Of a stretch of DNA of 64,000 nt, positions 46,115 to 57,494 are shown piece by piece. This DNA is from Mucidula mucida (Eukaryota; Basidiomycota; Agaricomycetes; Agaricales; Physalacriaceae): NCBI GenBank assembly GCA_015501055.1, contig JADNYV010000006.1, positions 310,001 to 374,000 on the forward strand, read 5' to 3'. The position numbers and the translations under genes are program-made. The notes beneath the pieces are model-generated. The model saw only the letters and a list, made by a program, of their open reading frames with translations, searched no databases and was not told the DNA's origin. Numbering within the stretch: the first letter of the stretch is position 1; each line of letters begins with the position of its first letter.

Positions 46115-46795
46115 TTAGAATACCGACGAGTCCTCTTCATCATCGAGGCGCTCGAATCTCCATAGCTGGGTGGCCTCAAATTCGCCGTCGGCAGAGGGAC
46201 CGTTGAGTAGCTTGACGTGTACTTCGGGCACCTGGCGGGTAGGCGGTTGCGAGATATTCCAGTATTCACCAGCGTCGCCTGGCGCTTTCACCTGTGAGGA
46301 TCAGCTGAGTATGGAACGAACGCGAGTTATCTCGTGTACGCACTGTGTACAGACCGTCGCCGATGGGTTCCACCTCAAAAACGACTGGATTACCGCCGTT
46401 AATGATCATGACACCCTACAGGTCAGATGAGACGAGCGATTGATGGCAGGGCGGAGGTCGGCGTACATTTTCAATGCCAACTTGGCCTAAGGTCAAGCCC
46501 ATGCTTCGGATAATGAAGCCGCCCTTTTCCTGGGCTGTCAATTCCCACTGAAAAAGCGTGTTAATGTCAGTCTAAAGCATAGGGAAAGTTGCGTACCTGC
46601 TCAAATACCCCAAGAAGTTCATAACGGTACGACAACAGAATGGGCTTTCCGTGTTGATGGACTCGGATAGTCGAATGTGAAGCCTCGCTAATGATTCTGT
46701 ACACGCCCGAGACGAGCTAACAACCCTGTCAAGTAAGATCAACAATTTGAAGGCACTGCACGCACCTTTGGGGTACGAGTCCGTGAAAGAGACAT
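46115..46795 (-). CDS. small beta-trefoil-like protein, possibly a cospin-type (I66) inhibitor or lectin
   Basis: Five short exons on the minus strand, about 158 aa, no signal peptide. After MSLSRTRTPK the first repeat begins LVSGVYRIISEASHSTIRVH. A QWELTAQEKGGFIIRSMGLT block is next, then a middle repeat (VFEVEPIGDGLYTVK) and a C-terminal QLWRFERLD. The recurring G-x-Y-x-I/V and Q-W-x-L/F-x pattern fits a beta-trefoil fold. In mushrooms this size and layout is common in cytosolic protease inhibitors (cospins, macrocypins) and ricin-B-like lectins with defence roles against nematodes or insects. I favour the cospin-like group because the Q-x-W motifs are not exact lectin repeats. Function is inferred from fold only. 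Confidence 0.6.
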
Positions 46796-48045
46796 AGTGA
46801 ATGGTGGTCGTAAGTAGGTTGAAAGGAAAAATGAGGCCAAAATGCTTTCGCCTTGGGGCGGATATAATTAGGTATCCTAAAATGGCAGTTCGTTCCCACC
46901 TTGTATTGATCGTACCTTTTGGGACGACTCAACGCCATCTTACGATCCACGGACCATACACTTCACGCGCGGGGAATGCATTCTAAATGTTCCGATACGG
47001 CCTTGCCGTCACCTAATGCATTTTGGATACGTAAAAAAGTAGATTTCTGGGTTCAAATCGCATAATCTTCGTGAAGTGTATCGAACGCGATGCGGACAGC
47101 TTCCACTTCAGAGACTGGTCTTCATCTAGAATCTGGGACTGCTCCTTGCCTTGTCCCCGCTCGTTTCCAATGACTATGGAGGCAAACAATTGAACGATGA
47201 TATCGGCGCCAAACGTCTCTTCCGAGGTCAACGCTTTGTAGCAGAGTTTTCAATGCTATACATCCGTTTCTTATTCGGTATGGTGCCTTTCACCTAGACT
47301 CTTCGTAAAAACTGCTTGACGGACGTTACGAGGCCCACGTTGATAGAGATTAACACGGGATCGATATGCGGCAGCTCGCCCACAAGTGTATGTACCATTA
47401 TTGTATGTACCTCGGCGATGCTCGTCGTCTCGTCTCGTTCTAGGCATTGACTCGCTGTACAACCTCCTACGATGACGCTTACTTTGAACGTCTCATTCCC
47501 CAAGTATGACAACCTGTTCCTTGGGCCCACTTGGCCACATTGTTTCTTCAGCCCAGCACCCTGACAGTCAAGATTGTTTGACGGAATATGCACCCGTTCT
47601 CAACCGTAGGTTGGGCCGACCCAGTCCAGAGCCTTGCATTGACAATGCGACGTCATCAAGTTCTAGGCCCATCAGATAGAATCAATCGAGACCCTGGAAT
47701 CCAGTCCCCGCCTAGCCCTCCGCGCTGCATTCTGTGAACCAGTAAATCGCCAAAAATCCTTGACGGTGCTGGGGAACACAGAGTGGCGAACTAGAGAGAC
47801 GTGTTAAATAATGGACGCTTTGGAGTACGTACAAAGCTGTGATCTTATAAAGCAGTAGCAGTGGAACGACGCGTCCCATCTGATGTACCCCGAGGTCCGT
47901 TTAAATTTCCGTCACGTATAAAACACGACATGGCGGGCCTGGTCCAGCCTTCTTTTCCAGCAACTACTGTCTTCTCCCCGTTTCAACCACGGAGTACTCT
48001 ACCACAACGTCGTATCCATCTTGGACCCCCCTCAACGACGAGGAC
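46796..48045. other. divergent upstream region with unassigned coding-like stretch
   Basis: Between the beta-trefoil gene (minus) and the HSF gene (plus). Minus-strand frames at about 47035-47200 (LDEDQSLKWKLSASRSIHFT) and 47294-47560 (NETFKVSVIVGG) look coding-like but show no family and no clear start. CGTATAAAAC at 47915-47924 could be a TATA element for the HSF gene. It lies about 125 bp before its ATG. Confidence 0.35.
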
Positions 48046-48838
48046 ATGATTGAACCTCACAAAGAGGAGGACGTTATGCCCTCCACAAGCACAAGTGATT
48101 TTGTCAAGAAACTATACAAGTCAGTCCGTGTCTAGATTCTTTACTCGTCCAGTCCTCATATCTCATGATCCAGGATGCTATCAGATCCCACTCTCCAGTC
48201 AATAGTGGCATGGGGCCCTCACGGCGACTGCTTCGTCGTGAAGGATCCACATGAATTCACAAAGTCTATACTACCCCGCTTATTCAAGCACGCGAATTTT
48301 GCGAGCTTCGTTCGTCAATTAAACAAGTATGACTTTCACAAAGTCAAGAACACCGAAGGCGAGTTCGGAGAGCACGTAAGCGCGTCCTTTCCGTTGCTGC
48401 TACCATGTCTCTGACGGCGTCTTCAAGTCGTGGGTATTCCGACACCCCGATTTTCATGCTGACCAGCGTGCAGCGCTTGAGAACATCAAGCGTAAGGTAC
48501 CTGCTGCTCGCAAGACACATACAACACCACCACCTATGTCCTCTCGACCGCTATCCACACCTACCACCTCATCACTACACTCAGAGATCGACCGCCTCAC
48601 TCAGGCGCAAGATGAACTATCTGCACACGTCCGCAACCTCGAGCGCAACTATCACGATGTCCTCGTCGAGATGGTCGGCTTTCAGCGGAACATGGCACAG
48701 CAGGACGGCCTGATGCAAGGTTTAATACAATACTTCCTGCAGCTGGAGAACTCAAGGGACGGCACTCCCTTGAACACCCCATTGCCCCGAGACTGGGGTG
48801 CTACCGTAAACGCCGCGGCGGGGAAGTATTCATTATAG
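48046..48838 (+). CDS. HSF-type DNA-binding protein, SKN7/Prr1-like without receiver domain
   Basis: Three exons (48046-48119, 48174-48375, 48428-48838), 687 nt, 228 aa. Residues about 17-125 are an HSF winged-helix DNA-binding domain: [80 protein letters not shown]. The [12 protein letters not shown] and [14 protein letters not shown] wording is that of SKN7/Prr1 rather than classical HSF1. A coiled coil follows ([20 protein letters not shown], then Q-rich). The protein ends [12 protein letters not shown]7 proteins continue with a response-regulator receiver domain, which is absent here and in the next 1.1 kb. An open frame continues upstream of the chosen ATG to 47905 without another ATG, so a spliced N-terminus is possible. 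Confidence 0.85.
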
Positions 48839-49985
48839 ATCGGGGACATTCTCGAAAGACAGCATGAAGGGGACGATCAGTGCGCTGTATAATATATATC
48901 GGGATTCATTTTCTTGTCCCACACTGGACGCTTTACTGAAAAGTTGTACCAGTGAACCCCGCCCATCTCTATAGCTCTAGTCTCTTCGAAACTACCTAAA
49001 CTATGTATAATATCGTTCAAGTCATTATCGGAATCCGTATTTATCGGAGGGGGCGCATCTTGTACAGGTTGAATGGCGGTTTCATTACTCAGCGCGTCCA
49101 GAGCGCGCCACTCTGTGAACTTTAACCGGCTTTTACCGGCCCGTTTTGTCTTGATTCGACTATGACATCGACCTCGCTCAGTCTGAAAGGAAGCGTCAAG
49201 AATCCGTCCGGTTTCTCTGATTACCGCAGTTATACGTTGCTCAGCGGTACATATACTCTTTCCGACTCCTGTATCAACAATTGAGTCTCATCGTCTCACA
49301 GAGCGATTTCCATCGCGCCACAAGTTTCAGATGGCATCGCATTTTGAACAATAGCCTTCATCACGTTTAACCCCTCCTGCTCGCCATGTGCACGAATATC
49401 CACGTATGGCGTCGTCAATGTTTACTGTCACTTGCCTTGCTTGGTCCTTGTCCTCGGAGGATCTACCGAGCATTACGATCTTCGTACCAAGAAAGTACTT
49501 CGGTGGTCTCCCTCAAGTACCTCTGGATGCCTTCTGTTTTCTGCCTTGTCGAAATTCTCATGTTTGGGTTCCGTGGCGGGTTCGACGCGCTTCACGTTTC
49601 GTCAAGCGCCATCATCAATGATCATTTTTATGGCATGCATCATGGTTAGCACGAACTAGAGGTTCAAATTACTCAGACGGTAACATTGGCCACGCAGATT
49701 CGATTGATAGAAGTGTGGCGACTACAAGTATTATATTACGCGAGAATATGTATGTAGTAAGGAATACAGAATTGCACAATTTCAGTAGTCATAAACTCCG
49801 TGGACAAGGAAATTTTGGTTCATGAATACTCGTAACCAACGTTCAACTCTTACACCTCTTTTCAACACTTGAAAACGGTGACAAATAGTGTTACAATGCT
49901 ACAGTGCAGAAATGAGAAAGGAAAACCCCGGAATAAAACATGAGATATATGTGCGAAAGATAGCAAGGATAATAGCAACGATATT
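48839..49985. other. intergenic, no gene recognised
   Basis: About 1.1 kb between the convergent HSF and NOT1 genes. Overlapping frames at 49386-49659 are of equal length in all three phases and carry no motif. I looked for a receiver domain that could extend the HSF protein and saw none. Confidence 0.45.
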
Positions 49986-52900
49986 CTACGGAGAGAAAAT
50001 GACCTTGGCAACCTGACGAAGGGTCAGTACTGGAGAAAAACGAACATGAAGAGACTTACACTATCGAGCAGCAGCTTGACCTCAGGAGCGATGTTGATGA
50101 ACTCTTTCGTCCAGAACTGGTACTTGGTCGTGTTGCGCAGAAGCTCGATGAAGGTCGCCAGAGCTCCCCAAGGGTGAGGTCGATGTACAATGAAACGCTC
50201 CAAAAGCACCTTCGTGAGAACCTCTCTGAACCGATCGTCTTGGACTTCTACGAAAAGATGGAGGAGAAGGGAGCTGAACCAATGCGTATGAGCGTTGGGG
50301 TAGCGTAAGTGAAGCACGATAGCGCTGAGGAGATGATGTTGGCCTACAAACACGACGTTAGTATGAGCGCAAGAAGAATGCACAGCATGTATACCTTCAA
50401 CGTCTAGACCTGAAGCCAGGTATTGCAGAGCAACGACACCAGGATCGCCAGCAACGAACACCGGTGAACCACTGCGTGCTTTAGTCTGAGCAACGGACGA
50501 GACACCAATGTACATGACGATTGAGTTGATGAGCGATAAATTATAGTTTTCGTTAGATCCGTCGGGCGCAGGGATCAGCCTGAGGCGATCCTTGAGAGTG
50601 GGTAGGAATGACGGGGAGCCGCGGTTGAGCAGGTATTGATCCAAATGCCCTCTCAAATCGCCACTCTTCAATCCCGAAGTGAAATCAGAAAGGACGGGAG
50701 GTATAATGCCGGTTTCCGGGATGTTTTCCATGCTTTGGCCGCGGAGATGAGGGTCGGGGAGGATGATAGATGATGGGAACGCGCTGAGGATGATATTACG
50801 GAGTTGGATGCAACGGGGAGGAATTGCATCGCAGAGAGTAAAGTAGTACTCGCTCAAAAATTCGGGAAAGTCGTGGAGTAAAACCAAGAGAATGCGCAAA
50901 GCGCCACGATAAAGATCTTGTGCGGCATGCTGAAGATCGGCATCTCTCAAGAATGGCGCTAGGAATTTGAAAAGTGAGAGCAAAAGCTTATGGAAAGCCG
51001 ACCAGCCCTAGGGAGAATGAGCATCGTATTCGACGTTGACGATCTGGATTCACAAACCTCTCTGTTCTCTGACAGCAACAATTTTGGCATGTACAACCTA
51101 TGCGAGATCAAACACATCCACGAGAAGGAGAACCCAGGGAAATAGGTTGGTTGCAGCGAGCTGAAGGCATCACTGGAAGGTGTCTTTGAGTCATCAAGTA
51201 GTGCTAAATTGAACATGATATTCACCTTAGCGCAAGAAGCAACTGGAAGTACGCTGATCCAAGTTGCACTTCCATAGAATGAAAATCGTTTATCAGACTG
51301 GAGAAAAATCTGAAGAATGGTTTCTGCTGGAAGTTCGCGCCCTGTTCTTCGTGCATGTTCGCTAAGACCAACACGAAAATCGAGAGAATCTTTGTCAGAT
51401 AGTGCACTTTTGCTTGGTCGTTGTTGACGCCGGTCGCATCGCCGTGGTACTTGATCATGTAGGTAATTAACCTCGACAACGCGTCCAAGGCCTGGAAAGA
51501 CGCGCTGTTGGGTGCGTACTTGATATAGCTGCTCACACTGGATTCTGCACAGACACGGAAGAAAAGCGAGGACATTTCTTCAGCCTTCAGTATGCCTTGT
51601 TTTGTTAACTGTGTGATGAAGGGCACGAAGCTCTTCTCCGGAGAATGCGAGCGTTGGAAGATAAGCACCCATTGGTGGAACCAGCCGACAAGTTTCTCGC
51701 GCATGTCACTATCAGGCTTTGTGGAAGGAAGACGTGCTGGGTTCTCGACTGAGGGCTGTCGACGTGAAGCACCCAAATCATCCAGTAGTCGATTGACCCT
51801 AAACAACCGTGAGTACATAAAGGAATGGAAAAAGACTAAGAGTTTACTCTTCATTGACTTTCCCGGCTTGAGATAGCTGCCCAAGAACTTCCAAAGTAGT
51901 CGCAAATTGGCTTTGCGTAAGGATAGGAGGGTCAGTCGAAAGGCATTGTCTGATCAAATTTGCCGCGAAGAGCAGAAGGCTGGGCCGCGGGTCAGTGTAA
52001 AGAGACTTCGCGAGCTGCTGATCTTGTAAGGTAATGCTCAGCAAGCCGCTCGCCAGAAGAGTGACGGTGACCGGGACATTCAGTTTTCGCTATTCAAGTG
52101 ATTAGTAGGGGACGAATGCTTTTCAAGATTGCATACCTCGTCCTCGGCATAGAGGAGCCAGTTGATAGCCTCCTTAGCAACGTCTTCATAGGTTCTACAA
52201 AGCTGATCCAACAAGGTGACATAGACATCTCTGCCCAACTGCGTAGGTGTCTTGTAGAGCAGTTGCACGATCTTTTGCGAAAATGCGAGTGGTGTCCTCG
52301 CGCGATCGGCACTTTCTAGCGTTAGGTAGATGACCTGCCGCACCAAATGACGGACATCGTGGTTTTGAGGTAAAAGGCTGAAGGTCTGGTTCGGGATCTG
52401 TATCATCACGCTCTCTAGGTCGCGAGAGATAACCTAAAAACCGGGTGAGCGAGCATTCATAATCTTCGAAAGAAAGCGTCTTACGTTAAATCTGTCCATG
52501 GCCTCTTGATGGCTAATGTACGGCTGATTCATAGCAGAATCAGGTGCAGGAGAAGGTGTGTAAGGGTTGTAGGAGATGGCTGAACCGGGTCGACTAGCGA
52601 CTCTACGTCTTGAAGGATCAACACCTAACATTAAAGTGAGTCGGTCATCCTTGATGCGTGGAGACTAGGAGGCTCACCGAAGTCGTCATAAACGATAAGC
52701 TGGTTATTCTGAACACCGCTCGGTCGGATGCGTAAGGGGTCAGGTAAAGAGTTCGAGAATGTGGTATGTTGCGCGCCCGGCGCCCAGAAGACTTGGCCTC
52801 TCATCTTTTCAGAGGTCAGTTATAGTACATGGGAGCAAACAAAGACCGACCTCGCGATGACGATGGCGAGCTTCATATTGATCTGCGAAAGCCTCATCAA

Positions 52901-55900
52901 CATCCGTAATGGCGCGCTCCATGGCAGCCTTCTCGATAGCTGAACATGCGACCTCGAGATTGTCCTGGACTAATATGAGAGTGACTTGATCTTGCTGAAC
53001 GACTTCTGTGAAGCCGGCTTCGACCAGATAGGTCCGCAGATGATTAGCCAGGTTGCTCTTGAGCGGCTCTTTGCACGTTACTAATGCCAAACTTCCAGCG
53101 AGCTTCTGGGCCATCAGGTGCGAAGCCTTTCGCAGCTTGTCTTCATTGGGCTCGGTGGCAAAATCCTTCACCACTAACTCCCTCGTCGAAATGCCAGCGA
53201 TAGTGACAGATCGCTCTACAACAGGAAGAATGATCTATATAGTGTGTGTTAGACCGTGAATAGGTGATTGCAAATGCGCTTACATCCCGTACGGAACGGT
53301 CGACCGCAAGTTGAACCGCTCGCTTGAAGGTCGGGTTGAGATTCAAAGGTGCGAGTTGAACATTTACGTGCACATGCATCGTTAACGCCGACAGAATTGA
53401 CTCGATATGTCCGCCCAAAGGACGCTGTGTTTCTGCTGGGCTCGTTGGACCCAGTGGAAGGACCTGAGAATCACCCCCGACCATGTGTGGCGTCGGGTCG
53501 TAATCGCCCCCAATGGGAAGAGAGTTGATATCTGAGACATATTCCGGCAGTGGAGGTCCAGCCAGACTGTCATTAAGAGGCCTGTTCCTGAGAATGGACG
53601 TCGCTTCGACGGTGCCAAGGTCGATTTCGAGTGATGTGCACAACAACTCGATCTCGAATTTCGGGTTCAAGCGCAGCTCGGCGAAGAAGTAGAATTCAGC
53701 GAGAAGACTGATGACCGCCATTAACCACGGACTGGTGTTCTTGAAGACCCTGGACTTCGAACACCCCTCAAGCGTCTTGCAGACGAACGGTAATGCTACA
53801 TGAAGCCGACCGCTCTCGTAGCCTTCAATAAGAAGATCCTTGAACGAAATATTCTTGTGTTTGATCGGCTTATCGCGCGCCAGAGTGATGGAACCCAACC
53901 ATGAACCCACATTTTTCAAAGCGTTCCTCTCCGCACCAGATTGCATCGCCCTCTCCGAATTCAGCATGTTCATGGACTTGACAATTGTTTCGTGGAGGAT
54001 GAATTTGCCGAGTACCTTCGAATCCAAGGCATCTAGAAAACGAAGGTAAAGGGAATGGTTGTTGGGCTCCGAGCTGATTCGTTGGTCGACAAGATAGTTC
54101 GCGAACCATCTTGAATATTCCTCCATGAAGAGGCCCTTCATGTCACTGAGCTTCGAGTCAAAGTTACTCGGGGCTAAATTGTTAACGATGAAGAGAATCT
54201 TGTCCGAGAGTTCCTCCGGAGGTTCCTCGATAGGTTCGGTGATAGGATCGGGACGGATAGATGTAAATGCTGCTACCGTTTCCGAAGGTTGCCCTATAGT
54301 CAAAGTCCTGACGTCTCCGTTCACATAGCCTTCGGCCGAGGAAGTTGCAAGATAGCGTTGGATGCTGGTTACCAGTTCCGGTTTAGCTTCAGCCAACGCT
54401 GGAATTTCGATGAGTTTTTCGCAGAGGGGGCGCCACTCCGCCAGCCGGTTTTCAAACCGATTGAGAGATTGGAGGCCGAACTTGAATAGATTCGTTTCCG
54501 GAGGACACTGCAATGCATCCAAAACGTAGCGCATGGCGATGCCGAGGGGGATAGAGTCGATGAGTTGATGATGAATGAGAGAACCGAAAAGATATCCCGT
54601 CATGGACAATTCCCGGGCTGGATAGTAGGATTGGAAGAACTTGTACTCGTCGAAAAGGAAATGGAGCATGCACGAGAAAACTTCATGGTCGCGTGGATTG
54701 GTAGATTCTTTTTGGCGCTGCAACTGGGCGATGACCTCGTCGATGGTGATGCTCTCGTCATACATTTGCTTGTATATGCCGTCGACCTCTGTCTCGATTT
54801 CGATTGAGTAGTTCACGACAGTAGTTCCTGGTTCGACGTCTGACCCCGGAATAAGGCTCATGAGTCGAGGATGAATCTGTAAACAGAAGTTGCGAACTTC
54901 CATGCTCCGTTGGAGGTCCTCCTGATCCATTAGGTTTGAACTGGAGGATGAGTCAGTTTAAAAAAATGGGCACAAATAATACTGCTACCTATTACGAAGA
55001 ACCCGCAAGATAATCGTAATGGTACCCGCACTAAGCGCCATGGTTCGACTCTCGATGGTTGGCTCCGAGATGCGGGCAATCTTCTCATTTTGCATCTTGT
55101 CCTCGAGGAACTCGACGATGGCATGAAGGAATTCAGCACCATGATTGGTCACGTTGTCGGCGAGCCATTTGTCCAAGTTGAGGTATTCTCGGCGCGATGC
55201 GAGCGCGGCGACGTCCAATGCAAAAGCAAAAGGCCGAACCTCCAGTAAGGCTTCCAGTATCTTCAATACCTGTATAAGTCACGCCTCGAGTTCCACGGCA
55301 AGACTAAGCATACCTTAAGATCTTGAGCCACATCGAGGATACGAGTAATGTTCAGAGGATTTTCAGTATAGAAATCTCGGAACGCATTTGTCAGATACGT
55401 AGGCTCAATCTGCCAAATTCTCATGAAGACGAGTTGATGATTGGGATGACCACCCAAGAACATGGCCAAGAGTTTACGGGAATATTCCAGGCGAATCTCG
55501 TTCCAGTTTGGGTCCTAATATTGAGAAAAGAATAAGGAAAACGTTCCAGAGCAGAAACGGCAACATACAGGAACTTGAAGCAGTCCCATATGGACAAGTT
55601 CGGCACTGATTTTGATGGCCTTGTCCAGCATCTCACGGACGCAGTTCCTGATCTCTTGAGAGTCGGAATCTGCAAGGCGTACAAGAACCTCGAAGAGCTC
55701 CAGAGAGTTCCACGTATGGCCTTGAACATTAGCAGCAAGTGCCTTAATAGTAGGGCTTGCTATAGCAACATCGTCGACTGTGACTATTCGCCGTCCGGGT
55801 AATTGTACGAAGTTGAAAGTGTCAGCAGGGAGGGAGAGAAGGGCATCAAGAAGGCGGAGTTGGTAGAGATGGTTTGACCATACGGTCCAAAAACCAGTGA

Positions 55901-57110
55901 CAGCGTGAGGTTCTTCATTACGTGGACAATTGAGGAGGATAGCGATGAGAAGTTTGAGGGTCGCGGTGTCAACCCCAGCTCGGTCAGGACGGTCAAACGA
56001 CTGTATGACCGCCGCCCAGTTGATTGTTGTCGGCTGTGAAATGGTGAGTAAAATCATAAGAACAAAAGTTGAGACGCACGAAAGAAGTCAAGGCTTTCAC
56101 AAGTGATGTTGGATCACACAAGGTTGTTCCTTCAGTGGCATGACGCGCCAGAGTCGAGATCATATCCAACACCTGCGCATCGCGAGGTGGACTTGAGTCC
56201 GTCAGGCCAAATCGAGTGAAAACGGCCCGCACAACATCCTGGTCACTCGTCAACTCCGGACCTAGCTGTAAAAGTAACTGGACCAATGTCGTTCCGGCAG
56301 GTAGACTATAAAAGATGGTCAGAATGGCGGGACACGTAGAGATGACGACTGACCTCAAGGTCGGCAGTATGTGATGCAGCATCGGGAACACCGTGTCTCT
56401 GCCATACTTGGACTGCGCGGCAAGTATGAGGGCGTTGCGCTCCTGGTAGTCCAGTATTGGAGACCCCAGAGAATCCATTGAAAGCAAGTTGGAGAGCAAC
56501 TTTGCCACCTGACTAGGGGACAAATCGGCGTGGTCGAACGATGGATTGGAGTGGTAGAGAGTTGTCATCGCTTCCTTGAATTCCGTCTTTATGACCGACA
56601 CCGCTTGGTTTGCGAGTTCCTTGCGAGTTGCCGACGCAAGTGATGAGGCAAGAACAAGCCGCTCGAGAGGGTTGAGGCCAATGCGCTCTACAAAGCGAAT
56701 GAAGTCAAAGTGCCGGAAGATATCACCCTCCCCTTTGTCTATGCCGTCGCGAAAACGATCTGCAAGAAAAGGGTCGCGTGCAAGTCGCTGGGTTTCCTGG
56801 AGGAGAAGACGGAAAGTGAGGGAACTACCTGGGTCGAAGGAGGGGGTAGAGCTGCCGGTATTGCGTGACTGGGAGTGAACGATTAACCGGCGGATGAAAT
56901 GCAGGTAGGTATCTATGCCATGCTGCTCCGAGAGCTGTGATGGGCGCGGGCGTCGGTATGCGTCGGTGCACTACAAAAAAGGACACGTACCGAGCGAATC
57001 TCTATTTGGTTCCTCTCAAAGTTTTCTTCGGTAAGGGTCGAAAGTAGAAAGACAATTTGGGCCCGGACGATGGTGTGGATGTTCGTGGTACTTGTTGGCG
57101 GATTGTCCAT
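49986..57110 (-). CDS. NOT1: CCR4-NOT complex scaffold subunit NOT1
   Basis: NOT1 is the scaffold of the CCR4-NOT deadenylase and carries the CAF1/CCR4, CAF40 and NOT2-NOT3/5 modules for mRNA decay and translational control. A 7.1 kb minus-strand gene with many introns, ATG 57110 (MDNPPTSTTN) to TAG 49986-49988. The N-terminal HEAT region includes IVRAQIVFLLSTLTEENFER and PLERLVLASSL. The long exon 54930-53143 contains the MIF4G-like CAF1-binding domain (KILFIVNNLAPSNFDSKLSD, EYSRWFANYLVDQRISSEPN, KNVGSWLGSITLARDKPIKH). DUF3819 follows (VHVNVQLAPLNLNPTFKRAV, QLAVDRSVRD). The C-terminal NOT1 superfamily homology domain has SEYYFTLCDAIPPRCIQLRN, ILSAFPSSIILPDPH, and KYQFWTKEFINIAPEVKLLL. The last exon adds VAKVIFSP after an intron. 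It appears intact. Confidence 0.95.
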
Positions 57111-57494
57111 GTGAGACCTGGACGGGGTCACCGAGCGCCGTTGTACAGCGTTTCCGTGACCGGTCGCCGTTTTTGAGAGTGGAATGGTAGCAGGATGGAG
57201 GACAACGGGAAACGAGGCGGGACAGAGGATCAGGTCAAGGTGGCGGCGTGCAAGACGAGAGCAGCCAGTTTGACTCTGTTTGACTGCGTCAACAGCCTCT
57301 TGCCTTATTCAGCAACCATAGCCGCCGTTTGCGCGGGCCTTAAAGAACCGGTCATCTTGAGACTAAATCATGCTTTATTATGGGTAACATCTAACTGATC
57401 CACGACATTTCGCTATTCCAACTCCAATCATTACCCCACACGCTGTTCCCACAAGATTAGCACTCGAGACCATAATAGATCGACAACAGCACGC
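57111..57494. promoter_or_regulatory. NOT1 upstream region
   Basis: 384 bases between NOT1 and the stop of the hydrolase behind it. GC-rich near the NOT1 start. No defined element. Confidence 0.35.

Noticed and set aside
49386..49659. Three overlapping plus-strand frames of 75-87 codons
   Set aside because: All three phases are equally open and none has a motif, so this is a stop-poor stretch rather than a gene.
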